A DNA stretch of 31,559 nucleotides from an uncultured Akkermansia sp. (GTDB lineage: Bacteria > Verrucomicrobiota > Verrucomicrobiia > Verrucomicrobiales > Akkermansiaceae), in NCBI GenBank assembly GCA_904501915.1, contig CAJGCV010000011.1, forward strand, positions 1 to 31,559, in the 5' to 3' direction. Under the pieces are notes generated by a model, which made no database searches, had not been told where the DNA came from, and was given only the letters and a program-made list of their open reading frames with translations. Every line of letters starts with the position of its first letter. The stretch's first letter is position 1. The translations under genes and the position numbers were made by a program. Positions 1 through 7,061 of the stretch are shown piece by piece.

Positions 1-597
1 GGCGGCGGTCAGCCAGCCGGCGTGACGGCCCATCACCTCGATGATGGTCACCATACCGGTGTCGTAGCAGCAGGCGTCGTGCTTCACTTCCATCACGGAA
101 GTGGCGATGTACTTAGCGGCAGAAGCGTAGCCGGGGCAGTGGTCGGTGCCGAACAGGTCGTTGTCGATGGTCTTGGGGATACCCATCACGCGGCATTCCC
201 AGCCACTCTTCTCCATGAACTTGGAAATCTTGTTGCAGGTGTCCATGGAGTCGTTGCCACCATTGTAGAAGAAGTAGCGCACGTCGAACTTCTTGAAGGT
301 CTCGAGCAGCTTCTCGTAGTCGGTGGGGTCAACATCCGGGTTCTTCATCTTGTAGCGGCAGGTGCCCAGAGCAGAGGAGGGGGTGAACTTCAGCAGCTCC
401 AGCTCCACCGGGTCTTCCATGCCCATGTCGTAAAGCTTGCCTTCCAGCACGCCCTTGATGCCGTTGGCGGCACCCAGCACGCGGGTAATCTGAGGAGCGT
501 TGAGAGCGGTCTGGATTGCGCCCAGAACGCTGGCGTTAATCACAGCGGTAGGACCGCCGGACTGACCGATGATGCATGCACCTTTGAGTTCGTTCAT
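1..597 (-). CDS. pfp: Pyrophosphate-dependent 6-phosphofructokinase, 5' part (runs off left edge)
   Basis: The first 199 codons are present and the gene continues beyond base 1. Phosphofructokinases phosphorylate fructose-6-phosphate in cytosolic glycolysis. Seen: a GQSGGPTAVIN phosphate-binding loop at residues 11-21, GGNDS at 113-117, PKTIDND at 141-147 and MGRHAGW at 189-195. In this family, Asp in the GG(D/N)DS loop and Lys in PKTIDND mark pyrophosphate rather than ATP as phosphoryl donor, where ATP enzymes have GGDGS and PGTIDND. Use of PPi is therefore inferred from motifs. Asn at the third position of GGNDS, instead of the usual Asp, is a mild variation. The ATG at 597 follows a leader of about 80 nt from a good promoter. 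A purine-rich GGAGGGAA lies at 635-642, too far away to act as a normal ribosome site. The call is firm at family level; the cofactor is likely but not proven. Confidence 0.92.
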   Translation of the reverse strand, partial: MNELKGACIIGQSGGPTAVINASVLGAIQTALNAPQITRVLGAANGIKGVLEGKLYDMGMEDPVELELLKFTPSSALGTCRYKMKNPDVDPTDYEKLLETFKKFDVRYFFYNGGNDSMDTCNKISKFMEKSGWECRVMGIPKTIDNDLFGTDHCPGYASAAKYIATSVMEVKHDACCYDTGMVTIIEVMGRHAGWLTAA

Positions 598-686
598 GAT
601 ATGAAGAATGTGTAGATGTATTGGGTTTATCTTGTTCCCTCCGCGATGTTGTGGCCGAGGGAGCGGCCGCCGACGGCGGGCGCGTT

Positions 687-715
687 ATTTTACTCTGTTT
701 ATTTTGACTTGGCAA
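687..715 (-). promoter_or_regulatory. sigma70-like promoter of the phosphofructokinase gene
   Basis: On the minus strand a -35 TTGCCA (710-715) and a -10 TAAAAT (687-692) are separated by exactly 17 nt. The -10 ends 89 nt before the ATG, giving the longest 5' leader inferred in this window. Confidence 0.6.
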
Positions 716-764
716 GCAAAATAACCGGGCTCGTCGGCGGAAAAGATTAAAAATGACTGGAATC

Positions 765-779
765 AGCCTGATTCAGGCT
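765..779 (-). terminator. Short hairpin, possible terminator of a small transcript
   Basis: AGCCT (765-769) and AGGCT (775-779) pair around a 5-nt loop. On the minus strand a TTTTT run (749-753) follows about 11 nt later. The stem is short and the T-run is detached, so this is weak. Its position just after the stop of the 788-931 ORF is what makes it worth listing. Confidence 0.25.
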
Positions 780-787
780 CCTGGATA

Positions 788-931
788 CTATGGGGAACTC
801 TCTAGTTTATTTGTTCGTTGCTTGATGCCCGGCTCCGGGTATTCGCAGAAATAGCGGAACCAGGAATCCGGCATGGGTTTGAAAAGTGCGTAGCTCTCCG
901 CATCGAGAACCGAATCCAGCAGGTGGTTCAT
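788..931 (-). CDS. Possible small protein (47 aa), unrecognised
   Basis: A 47-codon ATG-to-TAG frame on the minus strand. The open frame extends 20 codons upstream of the ATG. The composition looks protein-like rather than random: MNHLLDSVLDAESYALF at the start, then an aromatic- and Pro-rich middle (DSWFRYFCEYPEPG) and a basic end. A perfect -10 hexamer TATAAT (1003-1008) lies 71 nt upstream of the ATG but has only a weak -35, and a hairpin follows the stop. No Shine-Dalgarno sequence is visible, which is normal here. It could be a real small protein, the C-terminal remnant of a decayed gene, or chance. I recognise no family. Confidence 0.3.
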   Translation of the reverse strand: MNHLLDSVLDAESYALFKPMPDSWFRYFCEYPEPGIKQRTNKLESSP

Positions 932-1055
932 GCGGGCATGGGCAAGATTTTTGCCTGGTTGGATTTTTTTTGAAACTTCGAGAGGACGGTTTTAATGTAA
1001 GCATTATACGAAGCGTTCCTATACCTCAGCAGGAGAGTATAAGGGTAAAGAAAAA

Positions 1056-1079
1056 CCCGCAAGCGGTTAAACTTGCGGG
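1056..1079 (-). terminator. Terminator of tRNA-Ser
   Basis: CCCGCAAG (1056-1063) pairs perfectly with CTTGCGGG (1072-1079). On the minus strand the stem is followed at once by TTTTTCTTT. It lies 8 nt beyond the tRNA 3' end, a classic intrinsic terminator. Confidence 0.8.
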
Positions 1080-1087
1080 GTTTCCTA

Positions 1088-1175
1088 CGGACAGGGAGGG
1101 ATTCGAACCCTCGGTACGCTTTTGACGTACACACGATTTCCAATCGTGCTCTTTCGACCACTCAGACACCTGCCC
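1088..1175 (-). tRNA. tRNA-Ser (anticodon GGA)
   Basis: The 88-nt class II tRNA is read on the minus strand. The 7-bp acceptor stem pairs GGGCAGG with CCTGTCC (one G-U), with discriminator G. The anticodon stem CACGA/TCGTG encloses loop TTGGAAA, giving anticodon GGA (reads UCC and UCU). A long variable arm is followed by GGTTCGAATCC in the T arm. CCA is not encoded and must be added after transcription. It has its own promoter and terminator. Confidence 0.95.
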
Positions 1176-1213
1176 ATGCTTGGCATGAACCCTTGGTGAA
1201 GGGGTGCGGCGGC

Positions 1214-1242
1214 ACTATACACGAAAAAAAGAGAGCTTGCAA
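1214..1242 (-). promoter_or_regulatory. Promoter of tRNA-Ser
   Basis: A -35 TTGCAA (1237-1242) and a -10 TATAGT (1214-1219) are separated by 17 nt on the minus strand. The mature tRNA starts 38 nt after the -10. The -35 lies inside one arm of the rnhC terminator hairpin. Confidence 0.65.
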
Positions 1243-1256
1243 GCTAATTCTTGCAA
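1237..1256 (-). terminator. Terminator of rnhC
   Basis: TTGCAAG (1237-1243) and CTTGCAA (1250-1256) form a 7-bp stem with loop CTAATT. On the minus strand it is followed by GCTCTC and seven T. It begins 18 nt beyond the rnhC stop codon. Confidence 0.6.
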
Positions 1257-1274
1257 AAATAGAGATTTTTTGTG

Positions 1275-2183
1275 TTATTGGAGTTTCTGGGTGACTTTGA
1301 AGTGGAGTTTGGCTACATCCTGGAGGCGGTCGCGACCGTGGGTGGAAACGAAGTGCTGAGCGGCGCGGGTGACGTGCGGGGCACAGCCCAGAGGCATGGG
1401 GCATCCGCTGGCGTCGGCGGTTTGTTTCATCCACTGTACAAAGCGGTCGCGCGCGAGGATGGAGGCAGCCGCTACGGCTACATCGCTTTCAGCTTTGGTG
1501 CGTTGCTCGAGCTGCACGGGTATATGGCGCTGGCCAAGGGCGCGTTTGAGCACCCATTCGTTGGCGAATTGGTCACTGAGCGCGCGGGGACAGGTGGGCA
1601 CTTTCTCGTGCAGCGCGGCAATGACGCGCGCGTGTCCCCAGGCAAGCAGACGGTTCAGGTTGCCCATTTCGGCATAAAGTTCGTTGTACCTGCGGGGACC
1701 TATGCAGATGACTTCATACACCACGCCGGCTGTTTTCTTGATTTTTTCAGCAATGGAGTGAATCTTCCTGTCATCGGGGATGGATTTGCTGTCTTTGCAG
1801 CCCAGCCGCACGAGCTCTGCGGCGCAGCGTTCATCGGTGTAGACCCCGGCAACCACTAGCGGGCCAAAGTAGTCGCCCTTGCCACTTTCGTCCACGCCGA
1901 AATGCGGGGTGGTATCCACCAGTGCGGGCAGGGTGGTGGTTAAGGCCGGGGCTGTTCCTTCCGGTTGGAGCTGGAGTACGTTTTTCAGAAAATCCTCAGC
2001 CCCGCGCCCCTGGATGAGCAGCTTCCCTTTCTTGGGATAGTAGGCCACATTGACTGCGTCTGATTCAAAACAGAAATCGGTGTATTCGCGCGCCGTTATG
2101 CGGAATTCTGGAGTATGCTCCAGCTTTTGTTGGAGCGCATTTGCTTCGGGTTTTGTGAGCTGAATGCTGAATTGATTAGCCAT
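1275..2183 (-). CDS. rnhC: Ribonuclease HIII
   Basis: The 302-residue product removes RNA from RNA-DNA hybrids (primers, R-loops) in the cytoplasm. Seen: an N-terminal substrate-binding (TBP-like) region at about 1-85, then the RNase H fold opening with DESGKGDYFGPLV at 98-110. The family's four acidic catalytic residues can be placed as D98, E99, D204 (SDQF) and D234 (ESDVAVAAA). The DESGKGDYFGP motif with Gly-Lys-Gly, together with the N-terminal domain, separates type HIII from HII. I chose the ATG at 2183. A longer frame from a TTG at 2222 exists, but that TTG forms the -35 of the likely promoter. The gene is monocistronic, divergent from the HU-like gene and upstream of tRNA-Ser. Confidence 0.95.
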   Translation of the reverse strand: MANQFSIQLTKPEANALQQKLEHTPEFRITAREYTDFCFESDAVNVAYYPKKGKLLIQGRGAEDFLKNVLQLQPEGTAPALTTTLPALVDTTPHFGVDESGKGDYFGPLVVAGVYTDERCAAELVRLGCKDSKSIPDDRKIHSIAEKIKKTAGVVYEVICIGPRRYNELYAEMGNLNRLLAWGHARVIAALHEKVPTCPRALSDQFANEWVLKRALGQRHIPVQLEQRTKAESDVAVAAASILARDRFVQWMKQTADASGCPMPLGCAPHVTRAAQHFVSTHGRDRLQDVAKLHFKVTQKLQ

Positions 2184-2193
2184 GTCCGGCATT

Positions 2194-2222
2194 AGAATGC
2201 GGTGAATTTGGCAGGGCGTCAA
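2194..2222 (-). promoter_or_regulatory. Probable rnhC promoter
   Basis: A -35 TTGACG (2217-2222) and a weak -10 CATTCT (2194-2199) are separated by 17 nt. The -10 ends only 10 nt before the rnhC ATG, so transcription would begin at or 1-3 nt before the start codon. Confidence 0.4.
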
Positions 2223-2294
2223 CTTAAAACGGCGGAAATTGGCGTAAAAATGCCTCAGGTGACGCAGAAAATGCAGGATTTTATCACTTTAGGC

Positions 2295-2323
2295 GAGACA
2301 AAATGGATTTTTTGGTCTACAAT
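2295..2323 (+). promoter_or_regulatory. Promoter of the HU/IHF-family gene
   Basis: A -35 GAGACA (2295-2300) and a -10 TACAAT (2318-2323) are separated by 17 nt. The -10 ends 32 nt before the ATG. The leader is AT-rich with a T-rich stretch just before the start and no Shine-Dalgarno sequence. Confidence 0.55.
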
Positions 2324-2355
2324 GTGCCCGGCTTTTCAACAAAGCAATTTTTATT

Positions 2356-2658
2356 ATGGCAAATACGATTACTAAGAGAGAGCTTGTAAACAAGGTATGC
2401 GCTGAGCTGGACAACGGTTTCACGCAGAACGAGGTGCTTGACATCATCCAGAAGACAATCGAACTGATTACCGATGCTCTGGGTAAGGGTGATCGCGTTG
2501 TGCTGCGCAACTTCGGTACTTTCACCGTGAAGGAAGTGAAGCCCAAGGTTGGCCGCAACCCCAAGGACCCCGCCAAGAACGTTCCGATTCCTGCCCGCAC
2601 GGTGGTGAAGTTCAAGGTTGGTAAGAACCTTAAGGAAGCAGCCGCCAAGGTTGCCTAA
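2356..2658 (+). CDS. HU/IHF-family DNA-binding protein
   Basis: A 100-residue nucleoid-associated protein that binds and bends DNA as a dimer. Seen: the N-terminal helical dimerisation part (TKRELVNKVCAELDNGF), the conserved RNFGTFTVKEVKPKVGRNP stretch (about 51-69) with the intercalating proline P69, and the C-terminal helix KVGKNLKEAAAKVA. Length and motif order match HU and IHF subunits. The sequence alone does not settle which of the two it is, so no symbol is given. It is transcribed from its own promoter and followed by two hairpins before hisG, so it is probably a separate unit from the histidine operon. Confidence 0.93.
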   Translation: MANTITKRELVNKVCAELDNGFTQNEVLDIIQKTIELITDALGKGDRVVLRNFGTFTVKEVKPKVGRNPKDPAKNVPIPARTVVKFKVGKNLKEAAAKVA

Positions 2659-2665
2659 ACTTCCG

Positions 2666-2725
2666 GCACAAATCTCTGTGCTAGAGAACGAGGACGCATC
2701 TATAACGTAGACGCGTCCTTGTTCT
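2666..2725 (+). terminator. Two tandem hairpins between the HU-like gene and hisG
   Basis: Hairpin 1 is GCACA (2666-2670)/TGTGC (2677-2681). Hairpin 2 is a 13-bp stem with one G-T pair, 2685-2697 with 2713-2725, and a 15-nt loop. No T-run follows hairpin 2 directly; TTTTTT appears about 16 nt later. It could terminate the HU-like transcript or act as a regulatory leader of hisG, whose ATG is 37 nt downstream. I find no convincing promoter between it and hisG and no histidine-rich leader peptide. Confidence 0.45.
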
Positions 2726-2762
2726 ATGATAAAGATAATGATTTTTTACCCATTCCGATAAC

Positions 2763-3617
2763 ATGAAACTGAGAATTGCTGTACAATCCAAAGGCCGTCT
2801 GAATGAGGACACTATGGCGATTCTGGCCGAGGCTGGAATCAAGGTGAGTTCGTCCAAAAGAACGCTTCTGGTGGCTGCCCGTAAGTTCCCCATGGAGGTG
2901 CTCTACCTGCGCGACGACGATATTCCCGAGACGGTGACCGATGGTGTGGCTGATATTGGCGTGGTGGGGCTTAACGAGTACCTGGAACGCAAGGGCGATG
3001 CAGATATCGTGAAGAAACTGGGCTTTGGTGGTTGCCGTCTGAGCATTGCCATTCCCAAGGAGCACGAATACAGCGGTCCGCAGTGGCTGCAGGGGCGTCG
3101 CATTGCCACGTCCTATCCAGTGATTCTCCGGCGCTGGCTGGAGGAGCAGGGGGTGCAGGCTCATATTCATGTTATCACCGGCTCGGTGGAGATTTCCACC
3201 GGCATTGGTCTGGCAGATGCCATTTTCGATATCGTGAGCAGTGGTGCCACACTGGTGAGCAATAACCTGCGCGAGGTGGAGGTCGTGCTGGAGAGCGAGG
3301 CGGTGCTCATCGCCAACAAGAATCTTTGCGCAGAGAAACGCGAGATTCTGGAAAAGCTGCTCTTCCGTATGGATGCCGTGATGACCGCAGCCGATAAGCG
3401 CTACGTGCTCATGAATGCCCCCAAGGATTGTGTGGAGCAGATTGTGGCGGTGCTGCCGGGCGTCAAGAGCCCCACCATCATGCCGCTGGCGCAGGAGGGC
3501 TGGTGCAGCATTCACACCGTACTGGATGAATCCTGCTTCTGGGATATCATCGGCCGCCTGAAAGAAGCCGGAGCACAGGGTATCCTGGTGCTGCCGATTG
3601 AAAAAATGATTCTGTAA
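2763..3617 (+). CDS. hisG: ATP phosphoribosyltransferase, long form
   Basis: First enzyme of histidine synthesis: ATP plus PRPP gives phosphoribosyl-ATP, the committed and usually feedback-inhibited step. The product has 284 residues. Seen: a periplasmic-binding-protein-like catalytic part starting MKLRIAVQSKGRLNEDT; GVADIGVVGLNEY at 61-73; and the PRPP-binding stretch ADAIFDIVSSGATL at 151-164. The C-terminal HisG_C regulatory domain from about 210 includes LPGVKSPTIMPLA and ends GILVLPIEKMIL. That domain marks the long hexameric form, which needs no HisZ and is inhibited by histidine in known members. It is first in the his operon, 17 nt before hisDC. The start lacks a Shine-Dalgarno sequence. 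Confidence 0.97.
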   Translation: MKLRIAVQSKGRLNEDTMAILAEAGIKVSSSKRTLLVAARKFPMEVLYLRDDDIPETVTDGVADIGVVGLNEYLERKGDADIVKKLGFGGCRLSIAIPKEHEYSGPQWLQGRRIATSYPVILRRWLEEQGVQAHIHVITGSVEISTGIGLADAIFDIVSSGATLVSNNLREVEVVLESEAVLIANKNLCAEKREILEKLLFRMDAVMTAADKRYVLMNAPKDCVEQIVAVLPGVKSPTIMPLAQEGWCSIHTVLDESCFWDIIGRLKEAGAQGILVLPIEKMIL

Positions 3618-3634
3618 CCTCATTTCCCATAGCC

Positions 3635-5983
3635 ATGACCATCATAACGGAACCGAACCGCGAGCAGTGGGCAGAGCTGGTGCGCCGCCCGGCCTTCGAT
3701 GTTACTCAACTCTTTGATGTAGTGCGCCCTATCATGGACGCTGTGCATACGCATGGCGACCATGCTCTGCATGAATACGGACACCGTTTTGATGGCGTGG
3801 AACTGGATTCCCTGGCTGTTTCGGAAACAGAAGTGGCCGAGGCTGTGGCCGCTGTGCCGCGGGAACTCAAGGAGGCCATTGAGCTGGCTTACTGCAATAT
3901 CTATGACTTCCACGAGTTGCAGATCAATGCCCAGGCTCCGGTGAAGCTGGAAACCGCTCCCGGCGTGGTCTGCGAGCAGCGCACGCTGCCCATTCAGCGC
4001 GTGGGACTCTACGTTCCTGGCGGGCAGGCTCCGCTGTTCTCCACGGTGCTCATGCTGGCGGTACCTGCAGCGGTAGCCGGGTGTGAGGAAGTGGTGCTTT
4101 GCACGCCTCCTGGCAAGGATGGCAAGGTGAATCCCGCCATTCTCTTTGCGGCCGAGCTCTGCGGTGTGAAACGCATTTTCAAGGTGGGCGGGGCCCAGGC
4201 CATTGCCGCCATGACTTATGGCACGGCTTCGGTGCCGAAGGTGGACAAGATTTTCGGCCCGGGCAATGCTTATGTGACTGCGGCCAAGCAGCTGGCTTCG
4301 CTCTGTGGTGTGGCCATTGATATGCCTGCTGGCCCGAGCGAGGTGGAGGTGCTGGCTGACACGAGCTGCGTCCCTGCCTTTGTGGCAGCCGACCTGCTGA
4401 GCCAGGCTGAGCACGGCCCGGACAGCCAGGCTATGCTGGTAACCACCGATGCCGCTGTGGCACAGGCCGTGTCCGCCGAGGTGGAGAAGCAGCTTGCTGA
4501 GCTGCCTCGCAAGGAAATTGCCGCCAGATCCATAACCAACAGCCGCATCATTGTGCTGGCTGATAAGCAGGATTGCATTGATTTCACTAATGCTTACGGT
4601 CCGGAGCACCTTATCATTGCCATGGAAGATGCCGCTGCCGTGGCGGCGGAAACCACCCATGCCGGCTCCATTTTCCTGGGAAATTACAGCTGCGAGAGCG
4701 CAGGCGATTACGCCAGCGGCACCAACCACACACTGCCCACCATGGGCTGTGTGCGTGCCTACAGCAGCCTGTGCATCGACAGCTTCCAGCGCAAGATGAC
4801 CCTCCAGACCCTTTCTGCCGAAGGTATCCGCAGCATTGGCCGCACGGTGGAGCTCATGGCCCAGGCCGAGCAGCTTGATGCCCACGCCCGCGCCATGACC
4901 CTGCGCCTGCAGCAGGTCGCCACGCTCCCGCTGGAGTCTGCCGGCACCGGCATTGCGCGTCTGGTGCGCCCGAATATCCTGAAACTCAAACCGTACAGCT
5001 CTGCCCGCGATGAATACGCCGGCAAGGCTGCCCACGTATTCCTGGATGCGAACGAATGCCCGCACAACGCGCCGAACAACCGCTATCCCGACCCGCTGCA
5101 GTGGGAGCTGAAACAGAAGATTTCCGCTTACAAGGGCGTGGCTCCTGAGCGCATTTTCCTGGGCAACGGAAGTGATGAAGCCATCGACCTCATTTTCCGC
5201 ACTTTCTGCACCCCCGGGGTGGATGAGGTGGCAGCCATTGCTCCCTCTTACGGCATGTACGAGGTCTGCGCTGATATCAACAATGTGCGCTACAATGCCA
5301 TTCCGCTGGAGGAGGGGTACGTGTTCAACGCGGAAAACTTCCTGCAGTCCATCTACTCACCCTGCACCAAGGTGGTGTTCATCTGCAGCCCGAATAACCC
5401 CACCGGCAATCTGCTGCCGCTGAGTGAAATCCGCAAAGTGCTCGATATCTTCCCCGGTATTGTGGTGGTGGATGAAGCCTACATCGATTTTGCGCCGGAA
5501 GGCTCCTCTGCCAGTGCGCTGCTGGAGGAATACCCGCGTCTCATCGTGCTCAACACCTTCTCCAAGGCATGGGCCTCTGCCGGCATTCGTCTGGGTATGG
5601 CGCTGGCGCATCCGGAAATCATCGGCCTGTTCAACAAGGTGAAATACCCGTACAACGTGAATATCCTCACCCAGCGCGCAGCCATGGAACGCCTGGAGCA
5701 CATGGATGAAATCCGCACCTGGGTGGACGAAGCTCTCACAGAACGCACCCGCATGATGCAGGCGGTGGCAGAGCTTCCCCTCTGCGAGGAGGTGTATCCC
5801 AGCGATGCCAATTTCTTCCTCGCCCGTGTGAAGGATGCCTGCGCCATTTACGATGCGCTGGTGGCGCAGGGAATTATCGTGCGCAACCGCCACCGCATCA
5901 TGATGTGCCGCAACTGCCTGCGCATCACCATCGGCACGCCGGCGGAGAACGACGAACTGCTCGCAGCCCTTAAAAAGTTCTGA
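3635..5983 (+). CDS. hisDC: Histidinol dehydrogenase - histidinol-phosphate aminotransferase fusion
   Basis: One 782-residue frame carries two enzymes. Residues 1-430 are HisD, which oxidises histidinol to histidine with two NAD+. Its zinc ligands are Q257, H260, D358 and H417, and the catalytic E324-H325 lies in YGPEHL. Residues 442-782 are HisC, the PLP enzyme that makes histidinol phosphate. It opens LVRPNILKLKPYSSARDEY and has NNPTGN at 587-592, D613-EAY and the PLP lysine K644 in TFSKAWASAG. The two are joined by only about 10 residues, with no stop and no good internal start between them. Both halves are full length with all key residues, so this is a true bifunctional protein, not a frameshift artefact. 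It lies 17 nt after hisG and 3 nt before hisB. The ATG at 3635 fits the HisD N-terminus. Confidence 0.96.
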   Translation: MTIITEPNREQWAELVRRPAFDVTQLFDVVRPIMDAVHTHGDHALHEYGHRFDGVELDSLAVSETEVAEAVAAVPRELKEAIELAYCNIYDFHELQINAQAPVKLETAPGVVCEQRTLPIQRVGLYVPGGQAPLFSTVLMLAVPAAVAGCEEVVLCTPPGKDGKVNPAILFAAELCGVKRIFKVGGAQAIAAMTYGTASVPKVDKIFGPGNAYVTAAKQLASLCGVAIDMPAGPSEVEVLADTSCVPAFVAADLLSQAEHGPDSQAMLVTTDAAVAQAVSAEVEKQLAELPRKEIAARSITNSRIIVLADKQDCIDFTNAYGPEHLIIAMEDAAAVAAETTHAGSIFLGNYSCESAGDYASGTNHTLPTMGCVRAYSSLCIDSFQRKMTLQTLSAEGIRSIGRTVELMAQAEQLDAHARAMTLRLQQVATLPLESAGTGIARLVRPNILKLKPYSSARDEYAGKAAHVFLDANECPHNAPNNRYPDPLQWELKQKISAYKGVAPERIFLGNGSDEAIDLIFRTFCTPGVDEVAAIAPSYGMYEVCADINNVRYNAIPLEEGYVFNAENFLQSIYSPCTKVVFICSPNNPTGNLLPLSEIRKVLDIFPGIVVVDEAYIDFAPEGSSASALLEEYPRLIVLNTFSKAWASAGIRLGMALAHPEIIGLFNKVKYPYNVNILTQRAAMERLEHMDEIRTWVDEALTERTRMMQAVAELPLCEEVYPSDANFFLARVKDACAIYDALVAQGIIVRNRHRIMMCRNCLRITIGTPAENDELLAALKKF

Positions 5984-5986
5984 CAC

Positions 5987-7057
5987 ATGAAGAAGAAAGC
6001 CCTTTTCATCGACCGCGACGGCACCATCATCCAGGAGCCTGCTGATGAGCAGATAGATGCTTTTGAGAAGCTGGTCTTTGTGCCTGGTACTTTCCGCGCC
6101 CTGAGCACCATCCGCGAGCTGACCGATTACGAATTCGTCATGGTGAGCAATCAGGACGGCCTGGGTACAGATTCGTTCCCGGAGGAAACCTTCTGGCCGG
6201 TGCATAATTTCATTCTCGACACGCTGAAAGGCGAGGGCGTGGAGTTCGATGATATTCTCATTGACCGCCATTTCCCGCAGGACAACGCTCCCACCCGTAA
6301 GCCCGGCACCGGCATGCTCACCGCCTACATGGATGGTTCCTATGATTTGGAGAACTGCTATGTCATCGGCGATCGCGCCACGGATGTGCAGCTGGCGCAG
6401 AATCTGGGTTGCAAGGCGCTCCAGATTGGCACCGATGGCATGGACTGGAAGAAGATTACTGAGATTCTGGTGGCAGGCGAGCGCAGTGCCGAGGTGCAGC
6501 GCACCACCCGCGAGACGGATATCTATGTGAAGCTGGAGCTCGACCGCCCCGGCTTCTGCGAGGTGAGCACCGGCCTGGGCTTCTTTGACCACATGCTGGC
6601 TCAGCTGGCGCACCATGGCGGCATGGGCGTGACCATCCGTGTGAAGGGCGACCTCTATGTGGACGAGCACCACACCATCGAGGACACCGGCCTGGCTTTG
6701 GGTGAATGCCTGCGCAAGGCTATCGGCAACAAACTGGGTATTTCCCGTTACGGCTACTGCCTGCCCATGGATGACTGCCTGTGTCAGGCTGCGCTGGATT
6801 TCGGCGGGCGTCCCTGGCTGCAGTGGGAAGCCGAGTACCAGCGCGAGCGTATTGGTGACATGCCCACGGAGATGTTCTACCACTTCTTCAAGAGCCTGAG
6901 CGATGCGGCGCTCATGAACCTCAGTATCAAAGCCGAGGGTGAGAACGAACACCACAAGATAGAAGGCACATTCAAGGCACTGGCTCGTGCCATCCGCGTG
7001 GCGGTTCAGCGCGATGTGCGCCACCTGGTGTTGCCCTCCAGTAAAGGAACTCTTTAA
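5987..7057 (+). CDS. hisB: Bifunctional histidinol-phosphatase / imidazoleglycerol-phosphate dehydratase
   Basis: The 356-residue fused HisB covers two pathway steps. Residues 1-165 are the HAD-type histidinol-phosphate phosphatase, with D9 and D11 in DRDGT, SNQDG at 54-58 and GDRATD at 128-133. Residues 170-356 are the dehydratase, with FFDHMLAQLAHHGG at 199-212, DEHHTIED at 226-233 and EHHKIE at 321-326, the histidine clusters that bind its metals. The phosphatase half lacks the cysteines of the E. coli zinc loop: the matching stretch at about 93-103 reads DRHFPQDNAPT. This architecture occurs in enterobacteria and Bacteroidetes. The gene starts 3 nt after the hisDC stop and 4 nt separate its end from hisH, so translation is likely coupled. 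Confidence 0.97.
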   Translation: MKKKALFIDRDGTIIQEPADEQIDAFEKLVFVPGTFRALSTIRELTDYEFVMVSNQDGLGTDSFPEETFWPVHNFILDTLKGEGVEFDDILIDRHFPQDNAPTRKPGTGMLTAYMDGSYDLENCYVIGDRATDVQLAQNLGCKALQIGTDGMDWKKITEILVAGERSAEVQRTTRETDIYVKLELDRPGFCEVSTGLGFFDHMLAQLAHHGGMGVTIRVKGDLYVDEHHTIEDTGLALGECLRKAIGNKLGISRYGYCLPMDDCLCQAALDFGGRPWLQWEAEYQRERIGDMPTEMFYHFFKSLSDAALMNLSIKAEGENEHHKIEGTFKALARAIRVAVQRDVRHLVLPSSKGTL

Positions 7058-7061
7058 TCCC

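Larger units (their letters stand above)
598..1087. other. Gene-poor interval of about 490 bp
   Basis: This stretch separates the phosphofructokinase gene from tRNA-Ser. It holds the pfp promoter and leader (598-715), a short hairpin (765-779), one possible 47-codon ORF on the minus strand (788-931), a perfect TATAAT on the minus strand (1003-1008) and the tRNA terminator (1056-1079). I see no long coding frame, repeat or known riboswitch in the rest. Confidence 0.6.

Noticed and set aside
2184..2222. Longer RNase HIII start at TTG 2222.
   Set aside because: The TTG is the beginning of the likely -35 TTGACG, and the added residues do not match the family.
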